Assembly: GCF_047663525.1 (NCBI RefSeq)
Contig: NC_092616.1
Span: forward strand, 6,322,501-6,386,500
Direction of reading: 5' to 3'
Length of the DNA stretch: 64,000 nt
From: Anas platyrhynchos
Taxonomy: Eukaryota; Chordata; Aves; Anseriformes; Anatidae
A program made the translations under genes and the position numbers. Each line of letters opens with the position of its first letter. Within the stretch, counting starts at the first letter, position 1. Shown piece after piece: positions 12,601 through 20,665 of the stretch. The notes beneath the pieces are model-generated. The model did not search any database and was not told where the DNA came from. It saw nothing but the letters and a program-made list of their open reading frames with translations.

Positions 12601-13828
12601 AAGACCCAACACAACCCAAAGACCCAAACCCAACCCCGAAACCGACCCAAAGACCCAACGCAACCGCAAAAAACAACCCAAAACTGGACCCAAAGACCCA
12701 ACGCAACCTTGAAGACCAACTCAAAACTGTCCCAAAGACCCAAGTCGACCCCAAAACCACCCCAAAGACCCAACGCAACCCCAAAACCATCCCAAAGACC
12801 CAACGCAACCCCAAAAAACATCCCAAAACTGGACCCAAAGACCCAACTTGACCCCAAAACCATCCCAAAGACCCAACACAACCCCAAAACCCTCCCAAAG
12901 ACCCAACGCAACCCCAAAAACCAGCCCAAAACCACCCCAGAGACCCAACGCAACCCTACAGACCCAACGCAACCGCAAAACCAACCCCAAACCCACCCCA
13001 AAATGCCCTGAAATGCCCCGAAACGCCCCAAAATTCCCCAAAAAGCCCCGAAATCGCACCGCGGTGCACTGGCGCAGCAGGCAGGACTGCTTCATGCGCC
13101 CGGGGCCGCCGAATTTCTTCATGTCGCGGCAGAAGTGGCAGGCGCCGCACTCGGAGCGCAGGCAGGCCCGGCACCTCCGGCAACCCCAAAAACCACCCCA
13201 AAACTGGACCCAAAGACCCAATGCGACCCCAAAACCACCCCAAAGACCCAAGGCAACCCCAAAACCCTCCCAAAGACCCAACGCAACCCCAAAACTGTCC
13301 CAAAGACACAACGCAACTCTACAGACCCAACGCAACCACAAAAAACAACCCAAAACCACTCCAAAGACCCAACGCAACCCCAAAAACCACCCCAAAACTG
13401 GACCCAAAGACCCAATGCGACCCCAAAACCCTCCCAAAGACCCAACACAACCCCAAAAAACACCCCAAAACTGGACCCAAAGACCCCAACGCAACCCCGA
13501 AGACCCCAACGCAACCCCAAAGACCCAACGCAACCGCAAAAACCAACCCAAAACTGGACCCGAAGACCCAACGCAACCCCTAAGACCCCAAACCCGCCCC
13601 GAAACGCCCCAAAACGCCCCAAAACGCCCCAAAAAAGCCCCGAAATCGCACCGCGGTGCACTGGCGCAGCAGGCAGGACTGCTTCATGCGCCCGGGGCCG
13701 CCGAATTTCTTCATGTCGCGGCAGAAGTGGCAGGCGCCGCACTCGGAGCGCAGGCAGGCCCGGCACCTCCGGCACCGCGTCCGGCGCCGCCGAGCTCCCG
13801 CCCCCGCCCCGCGGCTCCGCTGCGGCAT
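463..13828 (-). CDS. FBXL19: FBXL19, F-box and leucine-rich repeat protein 19 (3' part off the left edge)
   Basis: Known role of the family: SCF ubiquitin-ligase substrate receptor whose CXXC zinc finger binds unmethylated CpG DNA in the nucleus. Coding exons read on the minus strand in order: 13652-13849 (start codon 13828-13826), 9489-9632, 8300-8384, 7206-7389, 5516-5602, 4393-4897 and 463-626. They give a CXXC finger, a PHD finger, a basic/proline linker, a serine-rich segment after a conserved MCRLLERA motif, the F-box, and the first post-F-box segment ([12 protein letters not shown], then [13 protein letters not shown]). Most leucine-rich repeats lie beyond position 1. Splice sites are GT-AG throughout. 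Exon lengths of 7206-7389 and 4393-4897 break the frame by one base each, inside long G/C runs. KDM2A/KDM2B share the CXXC-PHD-F-box layout but carry a JmjC domain, and the residues seen fit FBXL19 better. Confidence 0.93.
2244..2318 (-). repeat. Truncated copy 1 of FBXL19 F-box exon 3' edge
   Basis: Near-identical to 4393-4467: encodes [19 protein letters not shown] and the following TWSRW fragment on the minus strand and keeps the donor context TG|GTTTGTAC. One difference seen is CTCACG for CTCGCG. Lies in the intron downstream of the real exon. Confidence 0.93.
2795..2869 (-). repeat. Truncated copy 2 of FBXL19 F-box exon 3' edge
   Basis: The same 75-base exon piece as 4393-4467, with the donor dinucleotide and flanking CCCAGTAC retained. 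It ends at the same internal exon breakpoint (GGCGAGC) as the other copies. Confidence 0.93.
4031..4105 (-). repeat. Truncated copy 3 of FBXL19 F-box exon 3' edge
   Basis: The same 75-base piece and same breakpoint as the two copies further left, about 290 bases downstream (in the transcript) of the real exon end. Donor context is intact. Confidence 0.93.
4393..4897 (-). CDS. FBXL19: FBXL19 Ser-rich and F-box exon with apparent frameshift
   Basis: The first part (phase 0) reads [20 protein letters not shown], then proline, two serine runs and DDE. The last part reads [20 protein letters not shown] followed by the F-box [18 protein letters not shown] and [10 protein letters not shown], in a different frame. 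The frame change falls between about 4575 and 4690, where runs of 9-14 G occur; no intron signals are convincing there. Exon length 505 is one base short of the 506 that phases 0 in and 2 out require. The donor TG|GTTTGT is non-ideal, and its sequence is shared with three downstream partial copies of this exon edge. Confidence 0.85.
4898..5515. repeat. FBXL19 intron: G-rich GGGGTTATGGGG array
   Basis: Units such as GGTTATGGGGTCAAGGGG and GGAAATTTGGGGGG repeat with long G runs on the plus strand. The transcript strand is therefore C-rich. Confidence 0.85.
5516..5602 (-). CDS. FBXL19: FBXL19 proline-rich linker exon
   Basis: Eighty-seven bases, 29 codons, phase 0 on both sides, reading [18 protein letters not shown] and ending GPPDAE. 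Acceptor CCCCCCAG and donor GAG|GTGAGC are good. Assigned by position, phase compatibility with the next exon and a rough likeness to the proline-rich region before the MCQLLER motif. Sequence conservation is weak. Confidence 0.65.
5603..7205. repeat. FBXL19 intron: CCCCAAAA and mixed CCCC/GGGG arrays
   Basis: 5640-6290 is a C-rich array (CCCCAAAACCCCCAAAAC type). 6300-7180 alternates C-run/A-run with T-run/G-run words such as CCCCAAAATGGGG, giving many small inverted repeats. No exon was recognised. Confidence 0.8.
7206..7389 (-). CDS. FBXL19: FBXL19 linker exon with apparent frameshift
   Basis: From the acceptor TTTAG the phase-1 frame reads [14 protein letters not shown] then GGW, resembling the acidic/basic linker of FBXL19. 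The end of the exon makes sense only in another frame, which reads TAPPRKK just before the donor AAG|GTGAGG and matches the conserved PRKKV. The exon is 184 bases, whereas 185 or 182 would keep frame. Runs of 9-10 G or C lie between the two readable parts, so a homopolymer length error is the simplest explanation. A real indel or a different acceptor is possible. Confidence 0.7.
7390..8299. repeat. FBXL19 intron: mixed repeats with an AT-rich island
   Basis: 7600-7750 is a roughly 25-bp tandem repeat containing TTCTTAAAATTC and CCACCCCAAA, about seven units. It runs into an AT-rich patch at 7745-7790 that stands out from the surroundings. The rest is C-rich CCCCCCAAAAAT words. Confidence 0.75.
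8300..8384 (-). CDS. FBXL19: FBXL19 PHD-finger exon, second part
   Basis: Begins [20 protein letters not shown], which supplies the last zinc ligands (CWEC) of the PHD finger, as in mammalian FBXL19/KDM2 proteins. The exon enters in phase 0 after CCTGCAG and leaves in phase 1 at CAAG|GTGGGG. Confidence 0.92.
8385..9488. repeat. FBXL19 intron: CCCCATAG / GGGGAAAA repeat block
   Basis: Two near copies of a roughly 180-base segment start near 8700 and 8885, with CCCCATAGAAAA, CCCCATGTAGGG and AATTTTAGGGAAAATCCCC words. 9300-9480 is less repetitive. No exon seen. Confidence 0.75.
9489..9632 (-). CDS. FBXL19: FBXL19 PHD-finger exon, first part
   Basis: Forty-eight codons start [16 protein letters not shown] and end [16 protein letters not shown]. 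They supply the first Cys pairs and the His-Cys ligands of the PHD finger. Both junctions are phase 0: acceptor CCCCGCAG, donor CAG|GTACCC. Confidence 0.93.
9633..13651. repeat. FBXL19 intron: 4-kb CCCAAAGACCCAACG array
   Basis: About 25-30-bp units built from CCCAAAGACCCAACGCAACC and CCCAAAACCACC words. The left 900 bases use a longer unit (about 190 bp) with CCCGAGTTGTC and AAAAAACAGCGCGACC. The transcript strand is G-rich (GGGTTGCGTTGGG). The array contains the CXXC exon fragment at 13060-13182. Long open frames here reflect the repeat. Confidence 0.92.
13060..13182 (-). repeat. Truncated copy of the FBXL19 CXXC exon 3' part
   Basis: A 123-base near-exact copy of 13652-13774 with at least 15 bases of the flanking intron (CGAAATCGCAC) and the donor GCG|GTGCGA. 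It encodes a CXXC finger fragment starting [18 protein letters not shown], lacks the exon's acceptor and 5' part, and then passes abruptly into the CCCAAAA repeat. Confidence 0.94.
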
Positions 13829-13849
13829 CGGCACCGCGCCTACGCACGC
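13652..13849 (-). CDS. FBXL19: FBXL19 CXXC zinc-finger exon with start codon
   Basis: The frame reads [11 protein letters not shown], a basic stretch, then the CXXC finger beginning [19 protein letters not shown] and continuing through [13 protein letters not shown] to RQC. This retains the CGxC type cysteine spacing. The chosen start ATG (13828-13826) matches the internal methionine region of mammalian FBXL19 ([14 protein letters not shown]). The acceptor is a C-run followed by AG just above 13849. The donor is GCG|GTGCGA at 13652, phase 0. The 3' 123 bases of this exon are duplicated about 590 bases downstream in the transcript (13060-13182). Confidence 0.92.
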
Positions 13850-15464
13850 CTGGGGGGGGGAAGGGGGGGAAATGGGGGGAAATGGGGGGGAACGGGGGGA
13901 AATGGGGAAGAAAAGGGGGGGAAATGGGGAGAAAAGGGGGAGGAAAAAGGGAAATGGGGGAAAAATGGAGACAAAACGGGGACAAAACGGGGATAGAAAG
14001 GGGAAATGGGGGAAAAATGGGGGCAAAAGGGGGAAGAAAAGGGGAAATGGGGAGGAAATGGGGGGGGGAAATGGGGAGGAAAAAGGGAAATGGGGGCAAA
14101 AGGGGGGCAAAAGGGGGAGGAAACGGGGAGGAAACGGGGGCAAAATAGGGGCAAAAGGGGGAGGAAAAGGGAAATGGGGGTAAAATGGGGAGAAAAAGGG
14201 GAGGAAAAGGGGAAATGGGGGGGAAATGGGGGGGAAACGGGGGGGAAATGGGGAGAAAAGGGGAGGAAAAAGGGAAATGGGGGAAAAATGGAGACAAAAC
14301 GGGGACAAAACGGGAAGAAAACAGGGATAGAAAGGGGAAATGGGGAAAAATGGGGGCAAAAGGGGGAAGAAAAGGGGAAATGGGGGTGAAATGGGGAGGA
14401 AGTGGGGAGGAAGTGGGGAGGAAGTGGGGACACGGGGACAAAATGGGGGCAAAAGGGGGAAGAAAAGGGGAAATGGGGGTGAAATGGGGAGGAAGTGGGG
14501 AGGAAGTGGGGAGGAAGTGGGGAGGAAGTGGGGAGGAAGTGGGGAGGAAGTGGGGAGGAAGTGGGGAGGAAGTGGGGAGGAAGTGGGGAGGAAGTGGGGA
14601 GGAAGTGGGGACACGGGGGCAAAATGGGGGCAAAAGGGGGAGGAAAAAGGGAAATGGGGGTGAAATGGGGGTGAAATGGGGAGGAAATGGGGAGGAAATG
14701 GGGAGGAAATGGGGAGGAAATGGGGAGGAAATGGGGAGGAAATGGGGAGGAAATGGGGAGGAAATGGGGAGGAAATGGGGAGGAAATGGGGAGGAAATGG
14801 GGAGGAAATGGGGACACGGTGGCAAAATGGGGAGGAAAAGGGGAAATGGGGAGGAAATGGGGGGGAAATGGGGGGGAAATGGGGACACGGGGGCAAAATG
14901 GGGGCAAAAGGGGGAGGAAAAGGGGAAATGGGGGTGAAATGGGGGTGAAATGGGGATAGAAAGGGGATGTGGGGACAAAATGGGGACAGAAAGGGGACAT
15001 GAGGGGGGGACACGGGGACAGTTTGGGGTTACCACAGGCGTCACGGGGCCATCGTGGGGACATCGTGGGGACCAAAATCGCCGTGGGGACGTCAAAAAAG
15101 GAAGAAAAAAAGGAAAAAAACGGTCAGTGGCAGCAACGGGGACACGGGGGGGCACTGGGAACCCACTGGGGACCCCTGGGACCAGTTGGGGACACCAAGG
15201 ACTGGTTGGGGACCCTGGGGACCACTGGGACCAATTGGGGACCCCGGGGGGGGCACTGGGGACTTTTTGGGGACCCCCAGGACCAGTTGGGGACACTGGG
15301 AGGGGCACTGGGGACCCCAGGAACCCATTGGGGACCCATGGGGGGGCAACTGGGGACAACTGGGACCAGTTGGGGACACTGGGGGGGGGAATGGACAGGG
15401 CCCGGGCCCCCCCTCCCCAAATTTCCCTCCCCCCCCCCCCCAAATTCCCCCGGGGGGGCCTCAC
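13850..15464. repeat. FBXL19 5' intron: GGGGAGGAAATGG array
   Basis: 13855-15000 is a purine array of GGAAATGGGGAGGAAATGGG and GGGGAGGAAGTGGGG units, about 11 bp, with runs of up to a dozen perfect units at 14400-14610 and 14670-14815. 15000-15400 changes to GGGGACACTGGGGACC words. The minus-strand transcript is pyrimidine-rich. Confidence 0.88.
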
Positions 15465-15540
15465 CTGCAGCCTCTCCGCGGGGGCGGGGGCGGCGCCATC
15501 CCGGGGCGGGGGGGGGGAGCTCGGGGGGGGCAAAAATGGG
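15465..15540 (-). other. FBXL19: Candidate FBXL19 5' untranslated exon (end of exon best supported)
   Basis: A GC-rich non-repetitive block ends in a good donor CTGCAG|GTGAGG at 15465. It holds an ATG (15499-15497), but joining it to the CXXC exon reads into a TAG after a few codons. If used, it would be 5' UTR with a short upstream frame. Upper boundary is unknown. Confidence 0.35.
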
Positions 15541-16840
15541 CAAAAAAAGGGGGAAAACGGGAAAAAATAAAGAAAAAATAAAGGAAAAAGGGAAATGGGG
15601 GAAAAAGAGGGGAAATTGGGAAAAAAAGAGGAAAAGGGGGGGAAGGACGGGAAATGGGGGGGAAAGAGGGGAAAATGGGGGGAAAAAGGGGGGAAATGAA
15701 GGAAAATGGGGGGAAAAAGGGGAAAATGGGGCAAAAGAAGGGGGAAAAGGGGGGGAAATGGGGGAAAAATAGGGAAAAACGGGGAAAATAAGGAAAAAAG
15801 GAGGGAAAGGGGGAGAAATTGGGTTAAAAAGGTTAAAAAAACGGTGGGAAATGGGGGAAAATAGGAAAAAAGAGGAAAATGAGGAAAAATTCAGGGGAAT
15901 GGGGGGAAAAGGGGGTCAAAAGGGGAGGAAAAGGAAAAAAATGAGGAATAAAAAGGAAAAGTGGGGAAAAATTAGGAAAAAAAGAGGAAAACTTTAGGGA
16001 AATGGGGTGAAAAGGGGGTCAAAAGAGAAGGAAAAGGAGAAAAATTAGGTAAAAAAGTGGGAAATATGGGGAAAATTAGGAAAATAAGGGGAAATATGGG
16101 GAAAAAATAGGAAAAAAGGGGAAAATAGAGAGAAATGAGGGGAAAAAAAGGAAAATGAGGGGGAAATGAGGGTAAAAGGGGGAAAATTGGGAAAAGAAGG
16201 AGGAAAATGAGGAAAAAAGGAGGGAAATGAGAGAAAAAATGAGGGAAATGAGGAAAAAAAGGAGGAAAATGAGGAAAAAAGGAGGAAAATGAGGAAAAAA
16301 TGACAGGAAAGGGGGGAAAAGAGAGGAAAACGAGGAAAAAAAGGAGGAAAATGAGGAAAAAATGAGGGAAATTGGGGAAAAAAGGAGGAAAATGAGGAAA
16401 AAAGGAGGAAAATTAGGAAAAAATGGAGGAAAATGAGGAAAAAAGGAGGAAAATGAGGAAAAAATGAGGAAAATTAGGAAAAAAATGAGGAAAATTAGGA
16501 ATAAATGAGGGAAATGGGGGGAAAAAGGAGGAAAACGAGGAAAAAAAGGAGGAAAATGAGGAAAAATTAGGGAAATTGGGGAAAAAAGGAGGAAAATGAG
16601 GAAAAAGAGGAGAAAAATGAGGAAAAAAGGAGAAAACTTGGGGTAAAAAGGAGGAAAATTTGGGAAAAAATGAGGGAAATGAGGGGAAAAAGGAGGAAAA
16701 TGAGGAAAAAAGGGAAAAATTGGGGGAAAAAAGAGGAAAATGAGGAAAAAAAGGGAAAATGAGGAAAAATGAGGGAAAAAAATGGGAAAAAAATGGGGAA
16801 AAAGGAAAAAACGAGGTAAAAAGGGGGAGAACCGGGCCCG
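15541..16840. repeat. 1.3-kb polypurine tract (GGAAAATGAGGAAAAAA)
   Basis: The plus strand is almost entirely A and G, with units such as GGAGGAAAATGAGGAAAAAA and only scattered T. It lies between the CpG promoter and the first recognised FBXL19 exons. Open frames on the minus strand (FFLIFLLFSPISL type) are repeat readings. Confidence 0.88.
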
Positions 16841-17335
16841 TGTGTGGGGGGGGGGGGCTCTGGGCGCTCTCCCCCCCCCTCCCCCCTCCGGTACCGGCCG
16901 GGCCGCCCCCCCCCCTCCCTCCCTCCGTCGAGGGGGGGCGGCGGCGGGGGGGGGGAGCGGCCCCCCCTCCTCCCCCCCCCCCTTCTCCCCTCCCCTCCCC
17001 ACCCCCCCCGGCGGGGGGGGGGCCGGAGGCGGCTCCCGGTGACCGCGGGGCCTGGGCCGCCCCCGCCCGCCGCCCGCCGCCGCCTCCTGCCCCTCACAAA
17101 ATGGCGGCGGCGGAGGAAGAAGAGCGCGCGGGGGCTGATGGGAGTTGTAGTCCTCGGGGTGTCAGCCAATAGGAAGGAGGCGCGGGGAGCGGGGAGCCAA
17201 TCAGAGAGGGGAGTGGGGGGTTTAGGCCCGCCCACGTTGGTGGGGGGGGAGGTGGTGCGCATGCGTGGGGTTGGAGGACTGATCATAGAGAGGGGAGGGG
17301 GAGAGGGGAAGGGGGCGCTCTAGGGAGGAGGGGGG
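16841..17335 (-). promoter_or_regulatory. CpG-rich promoter region, likely FBXL19
   Basis: A non-repetitive GC block with classic housekeeping promoter motifs: YY1-type AAAATGGCGGC at 17098, a ZNF143/SBS-type match on the minus strand (ACTACAACTCCCATC, 17137-17151), CCAAT boxes at 17165 and 17196, and an NRF1-type TGCGCATGCG at 17256-17265. The side facing FBXL19 and the minus-strand ZNF143 site suggest FBXL19; bidirectional use with TBC1D10B is possible. No start site can be fixed from sequence alone. Confidence 0.65.
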
Positions 17336-18295
17336 AGGCTCGGTGGTGCCGTGGGGGGAGGGGGAGGGAATTGGGAGATTTTGGGGGATTTTGGGGGGAA
17401 TTGGGGGGTTTTGGGGGGTTGAGGGGGGACTGGGGGCAAATTGGGGGAGATTTGAGGGGGACTGGGGGGGAATTTGGGGGGAATTGGGGGAAATTTGGGA
17501 GTTTTGGTAGGGTCTTGGGGAAATTTGGGGGGAATTTGGGGGGATTTGGGGGTTTTGAGGGGGTCTTGGGTGGATTTGGGGAGAATTGGGGGGGATTTGG
17601 TGGTTTTGGGGGGGTTGGGGTGGACTGGGGGGACTTTGGGGGGGATTGATGGGGAACTGGGGGGGATTTGGGGGGAACTGGGGGAGATTTGGGGGAATTG
17701 GGGGAATTTGGGGGGTGTTCAGGGGGCAATTGGGGGAAATTTGAGGGGTTTGAGGGGGAACTGGGGGAAAAATTGGGGGGAATTGGGGGGGATTTGGGGA
17801 TTTTGGGGGGGGTCTTGGGGTGATTTGGGGGGATTTTGGGGGGGTCTTGGGGTGATTTGGGGGGATTTGGGGGGATTTGGGGTGTTTAGGGAGGGTTCTG
17901 GGAGGGATTGGGGGTTTTTAGGGGATTTTAAGGAGATTTGGGGGGGAAATTTGAGGTTTGGGGGGGATTTGGGGGGCATCTTGGAGGGATTTGGGGGAAA
18001 TTGGAGGGATTTGGGGGGTTTAAGAGAGATTGGAGGGTTGGGAGGGGATTTAGGGAGATTTGGGGGGCTCAGGGGGGATTTGGGGGCGATTTGGGGTGGA
18101 TTTGGGGGAAAATTGGGGGGATTTGGGGCAAATTGGGGGAGATTTGGGGCTTTGGGGGGGATTTGGGTCTTTTTGGGTGGGATTTGGGTCTTTTTTGGGG
18201 GAGATTTGGGTCTTTTGGGGGGGATTTGGGGCTTTTTGGGGGAAAATTGGGGGGGATTTGGGATTTTGGGGGGGGGTCCCCGCTGCCCCCCCCCC
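17336..18295. repeat. Intergenic GGGGATTTGGGG array
   Basis: About 960 bases of GGGGGATTTGGGGG and GGGGGAATTGGGG words with GGTCTTGGGGTG variants, separating the two promoter blocks. No gene seen. Confidence 0.85.
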
Positions 18296-18299
18296 CCCC

Positions 18300-18845
18300 C
18301 CCATTTATCCCTTCAGGGCCGGAGCCCTGTGGGCGGAGCCACCCGGAAGCCACGCCCCTTCCGGGAGGGACGAAAGGGCGTGGCTTCGGGCAGCCCCGCC
18401 CCCCTCGGTGCCGCCAGCCAATCAGCTGCGGGTGTTGGGGTGGGGTGGGAGGGGCCTTGAGGCGTTGCTAGGCAACAACGAGCAGGAAGGGGCGGGGGGG
18501 GAGCACGGTCGCCATGGCAACGGTTGCCTGGCAACCGCGCGGGCCAATAAAAGCTGTGACAGGACCTCCTGGCTCCGCCTCCTTCCTTCTGATTGGCTGC
18601 CTGCTCCCGCCGCGCTGATTGGCCGCGCATCGCCTAGCCCCACCCCCAACCCCTCCCATTGGCTGTAGAGGGGCGGGCCGGCGCTCTGCGCTTCCTGATT
18701 GGCTCCCCGCTCCGCCCATCACCTCCTCTCGACCAATAGGAGGCCGTTTCTTGTTTTCTCCCGCTTCCGCTTCCTCCCTGGGCCAGCCCCGCCTCCTCCG
18801 GCGGCTCCGAGCGGCGGCGGGGCGGGGAGGGGGTCGCTCGTCGCC
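18300..18845 (+). promoter_or_regulatory. TBC1D10B: TBC1D10B promoter region with CCAAT boxes and RFX X-boxes
   Basis: Contains at least six CCAAT/ATTGG boxes (near 18418, 18543, 18591, 18618, 18657, 18694, 18733) and three palindromic RFX X-box-like elements: GTTGCTAGGCAAC at 18464, GTCGCCATGGCAAC at 18508 and GTTGCCTGGCAAC at 18523. The TBC1D10B start codon follows at 18846 after a GC-rich leader with GGGGCGGGG boxes. The transcription start was not determined. Confidence 0.7.
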
Positions 18846-20665
18846 ATGGAAACCGGGCCCCCCGCGCCCCCGCCCCGCCCCCCCCGGCCCAAGATGGCCG
18901 CCGGCCCCCCGCGGAGGCCGCTGGCCAATGGGGTGGCGGCGGGGCCGGGGGCGGCGGCCAATCAGGGGGCTCCGTCTACCGGGGGTCCCCCCGCAGGAGG
19001 CCCCAGGAGGCCGCGGGAGGAGGCGGCGGCCAATCAGGGGCCGCGATGCTGCGGGGTGGTCGAGGAGGCGGCCAATGAGGAGGCGGGAGGGGGCAGGAAG
19101 TCGGCGGCGGCCATGTTGGGGTCAGCGGCGGCCATGTTGGGGTCAGCGGAGGTCAGCGAGGGGTCGGCGGAGGTCACCGGGAGGTCGCCGGAGGTCACCG
19201 GGAGGTCAGCGGAGGTCACCCAGGGGTCGCCGGAGGTCACCCAGGGGTCGCCGGAGGTCAAGGTGAGGGCGGCGGCGGCCATCTTGGGGTCAAGCGGGGT
19301 CAAGCGGGGGTCAAACGGGGTCACCGAGAGGTCAACCGGGGTCACCCAGGGGTCAACGGAGGCCAAGGCAGGGTCAACGGAGGTCACCGGGAGGTCACCG
19401 GAGGTCATCTTGGGGTCAACGGAGGCCACCCAGGGGTCAACGGCGGCCAACGCGGGGTCAACTGGGGTCACCGAGGGGTCAACGGAGGTCACCGGGAGGT
19501 CAACCGAGGTCACCGGGAGGTCACCGGAGGTCACCAGGAGGTCAACGCCAGCCAATCAGGAGGCAGCGGGGGACCGGAAGTCAACGGCGGCCATCTTGGG
19601 GTCAACCGGGGTCACCCAGGGGTCAACCGGGGTCACCCAGGGGTCAACGGAGGCCAATGAGGAGCCAGGAGCCAATAGGAAGTCAACGGAGGCGGGCCCA
19701 AGGTCAACGGCGGCCAATGAGGAGCCAGGAGGCTGCCGGCGGCCAATGGAAGCCGGGGCGGGGCCAACCGCGGCCAATGAGGACAGCGCGGCCTCCGCGG
19801 CGGCCATCTTGGAGGCGAGGCCGGCCAATGAGGGGCCGGGGAGCGGCGTGACGTCATCGGCGGCCATCTTGGGGGCAACGGAAACAACTGTGACGTCATC
19901 AGCAGCCATCTTGGAGCCAACAGACACCGTTGTGACGTCATCAACGGCCATCTTGGACCCAGATTCCGCCCCCATCACCGCGTCGGCCATCTTGGGGTCA
20001 ACGGAAACCACCATGACGTCATCAGCTGCCATCTTGGGGTCAATGGAGACCACTGTGACGTCATCGGCGGCCATCTTGGGGTCAACGGAGACTGTTGTGA
20101 CGTCATCAGCGGCCATCTTGGACCCAGATCCCGCCCCTGTCACCACGTCGGCCATCTTGGAGCCAACAGACACCGTTGTGACCTCATCGTCGGCCATCTT
20201 GGGGTCAACGGTCACCACCGTGACGTCATCGTCGGCCATCTTGGGGCCAACGGAAACCACTGTGACGTCATCAGCGGCCATCTTGGAGGCGACCACAACG
20301 ACCTCATCGGCGGCCATCTTGGATGCAACGGAAACAACCATGACGTCATCGGCGGCCATCTTGGGGTCAACGGAGAGCATCATGACGTCATCATCGGCCA
20401 ATTTGGGCTCTCCCCTGTCCCGCGGCCACCTGGAGGCCAACGGGCCGGCCCGGGGCTCGCAGAGCAGCCTGGGCCCGGGCATCCCCGGCCCCCGGGGGGG
20501 CGACCTGGACTCGGTGAGCGTCCTGTCGGGGACCCTGGAGTCCCTGAGCGGGCCCTTCCCGGACGACGTCAGCTCCATGGGGTCCGATTCGGAGCTGGCC
20601 GGGCCCGCCTTCCGCCGCACCGACCGCTACGGCTTCCTGGGGGGCAGCCAGTACTGCGAGACGCC
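18846..20665 (+). CDS. TBC1D10B: TBC1D10B exon 1: repeat-built N-terminal region rich in CRE, YY1 and CCAAT motifs
   Basis: An open frame of 606 codons plus two bases. Residues 1-100 are proline/alanine-rich. Codons from about 19080 on are tandem repeats: first of GGTCACC/GGTCAACGG (reading [13 protein letters not shown] type), then from 19790 a unit of about 45 bases reading [11 protein letters not shown]. In the second block TGACGTCA occurs ten times exactly and GCCATCTTGG about 14 times, alternating. The last 60 codons are conserved ([37 protein letters not shown]). Donor GCC|GTGAGT, phase 2. Confidence 0.93.

Noticed and set aside
10414-12898. Long open frames on both strands (hundreds of codons) in the CCCAAAGACCCAACG array
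   Set aside because: The period and the lack of stop words keep several frames open at once. The products are simple repeats with no domain, and the region is an intron bounded by matched FBXL19 exons.
13119-15734. An 871-codon minus-strand open frame rich in Pro, Phe and Ser
   Set aside because: It is a stop-free reading of the GGGGAGGAAATGG array fused to the real CXXC exon. The only conserved residues are those of the exon between acceptor 13849 and donor 13652.
17098-17170. A possible short gene starting ATGGCGGCGGCGGAGGAAG
   Set aside because: It reads only 23 codons before a stop, and the ATG is part of a YY1-type promoter motif. No following exon was recognised on the plus strand.
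19556-20620. A 354-codon minus-strand frame opposite TBC1D10B exon 1
   Set aside because: Shadow of a repetitive coding exon. It has no splice context or conserved residues, while the plus frame has the conserved TBC1D10B start and end.
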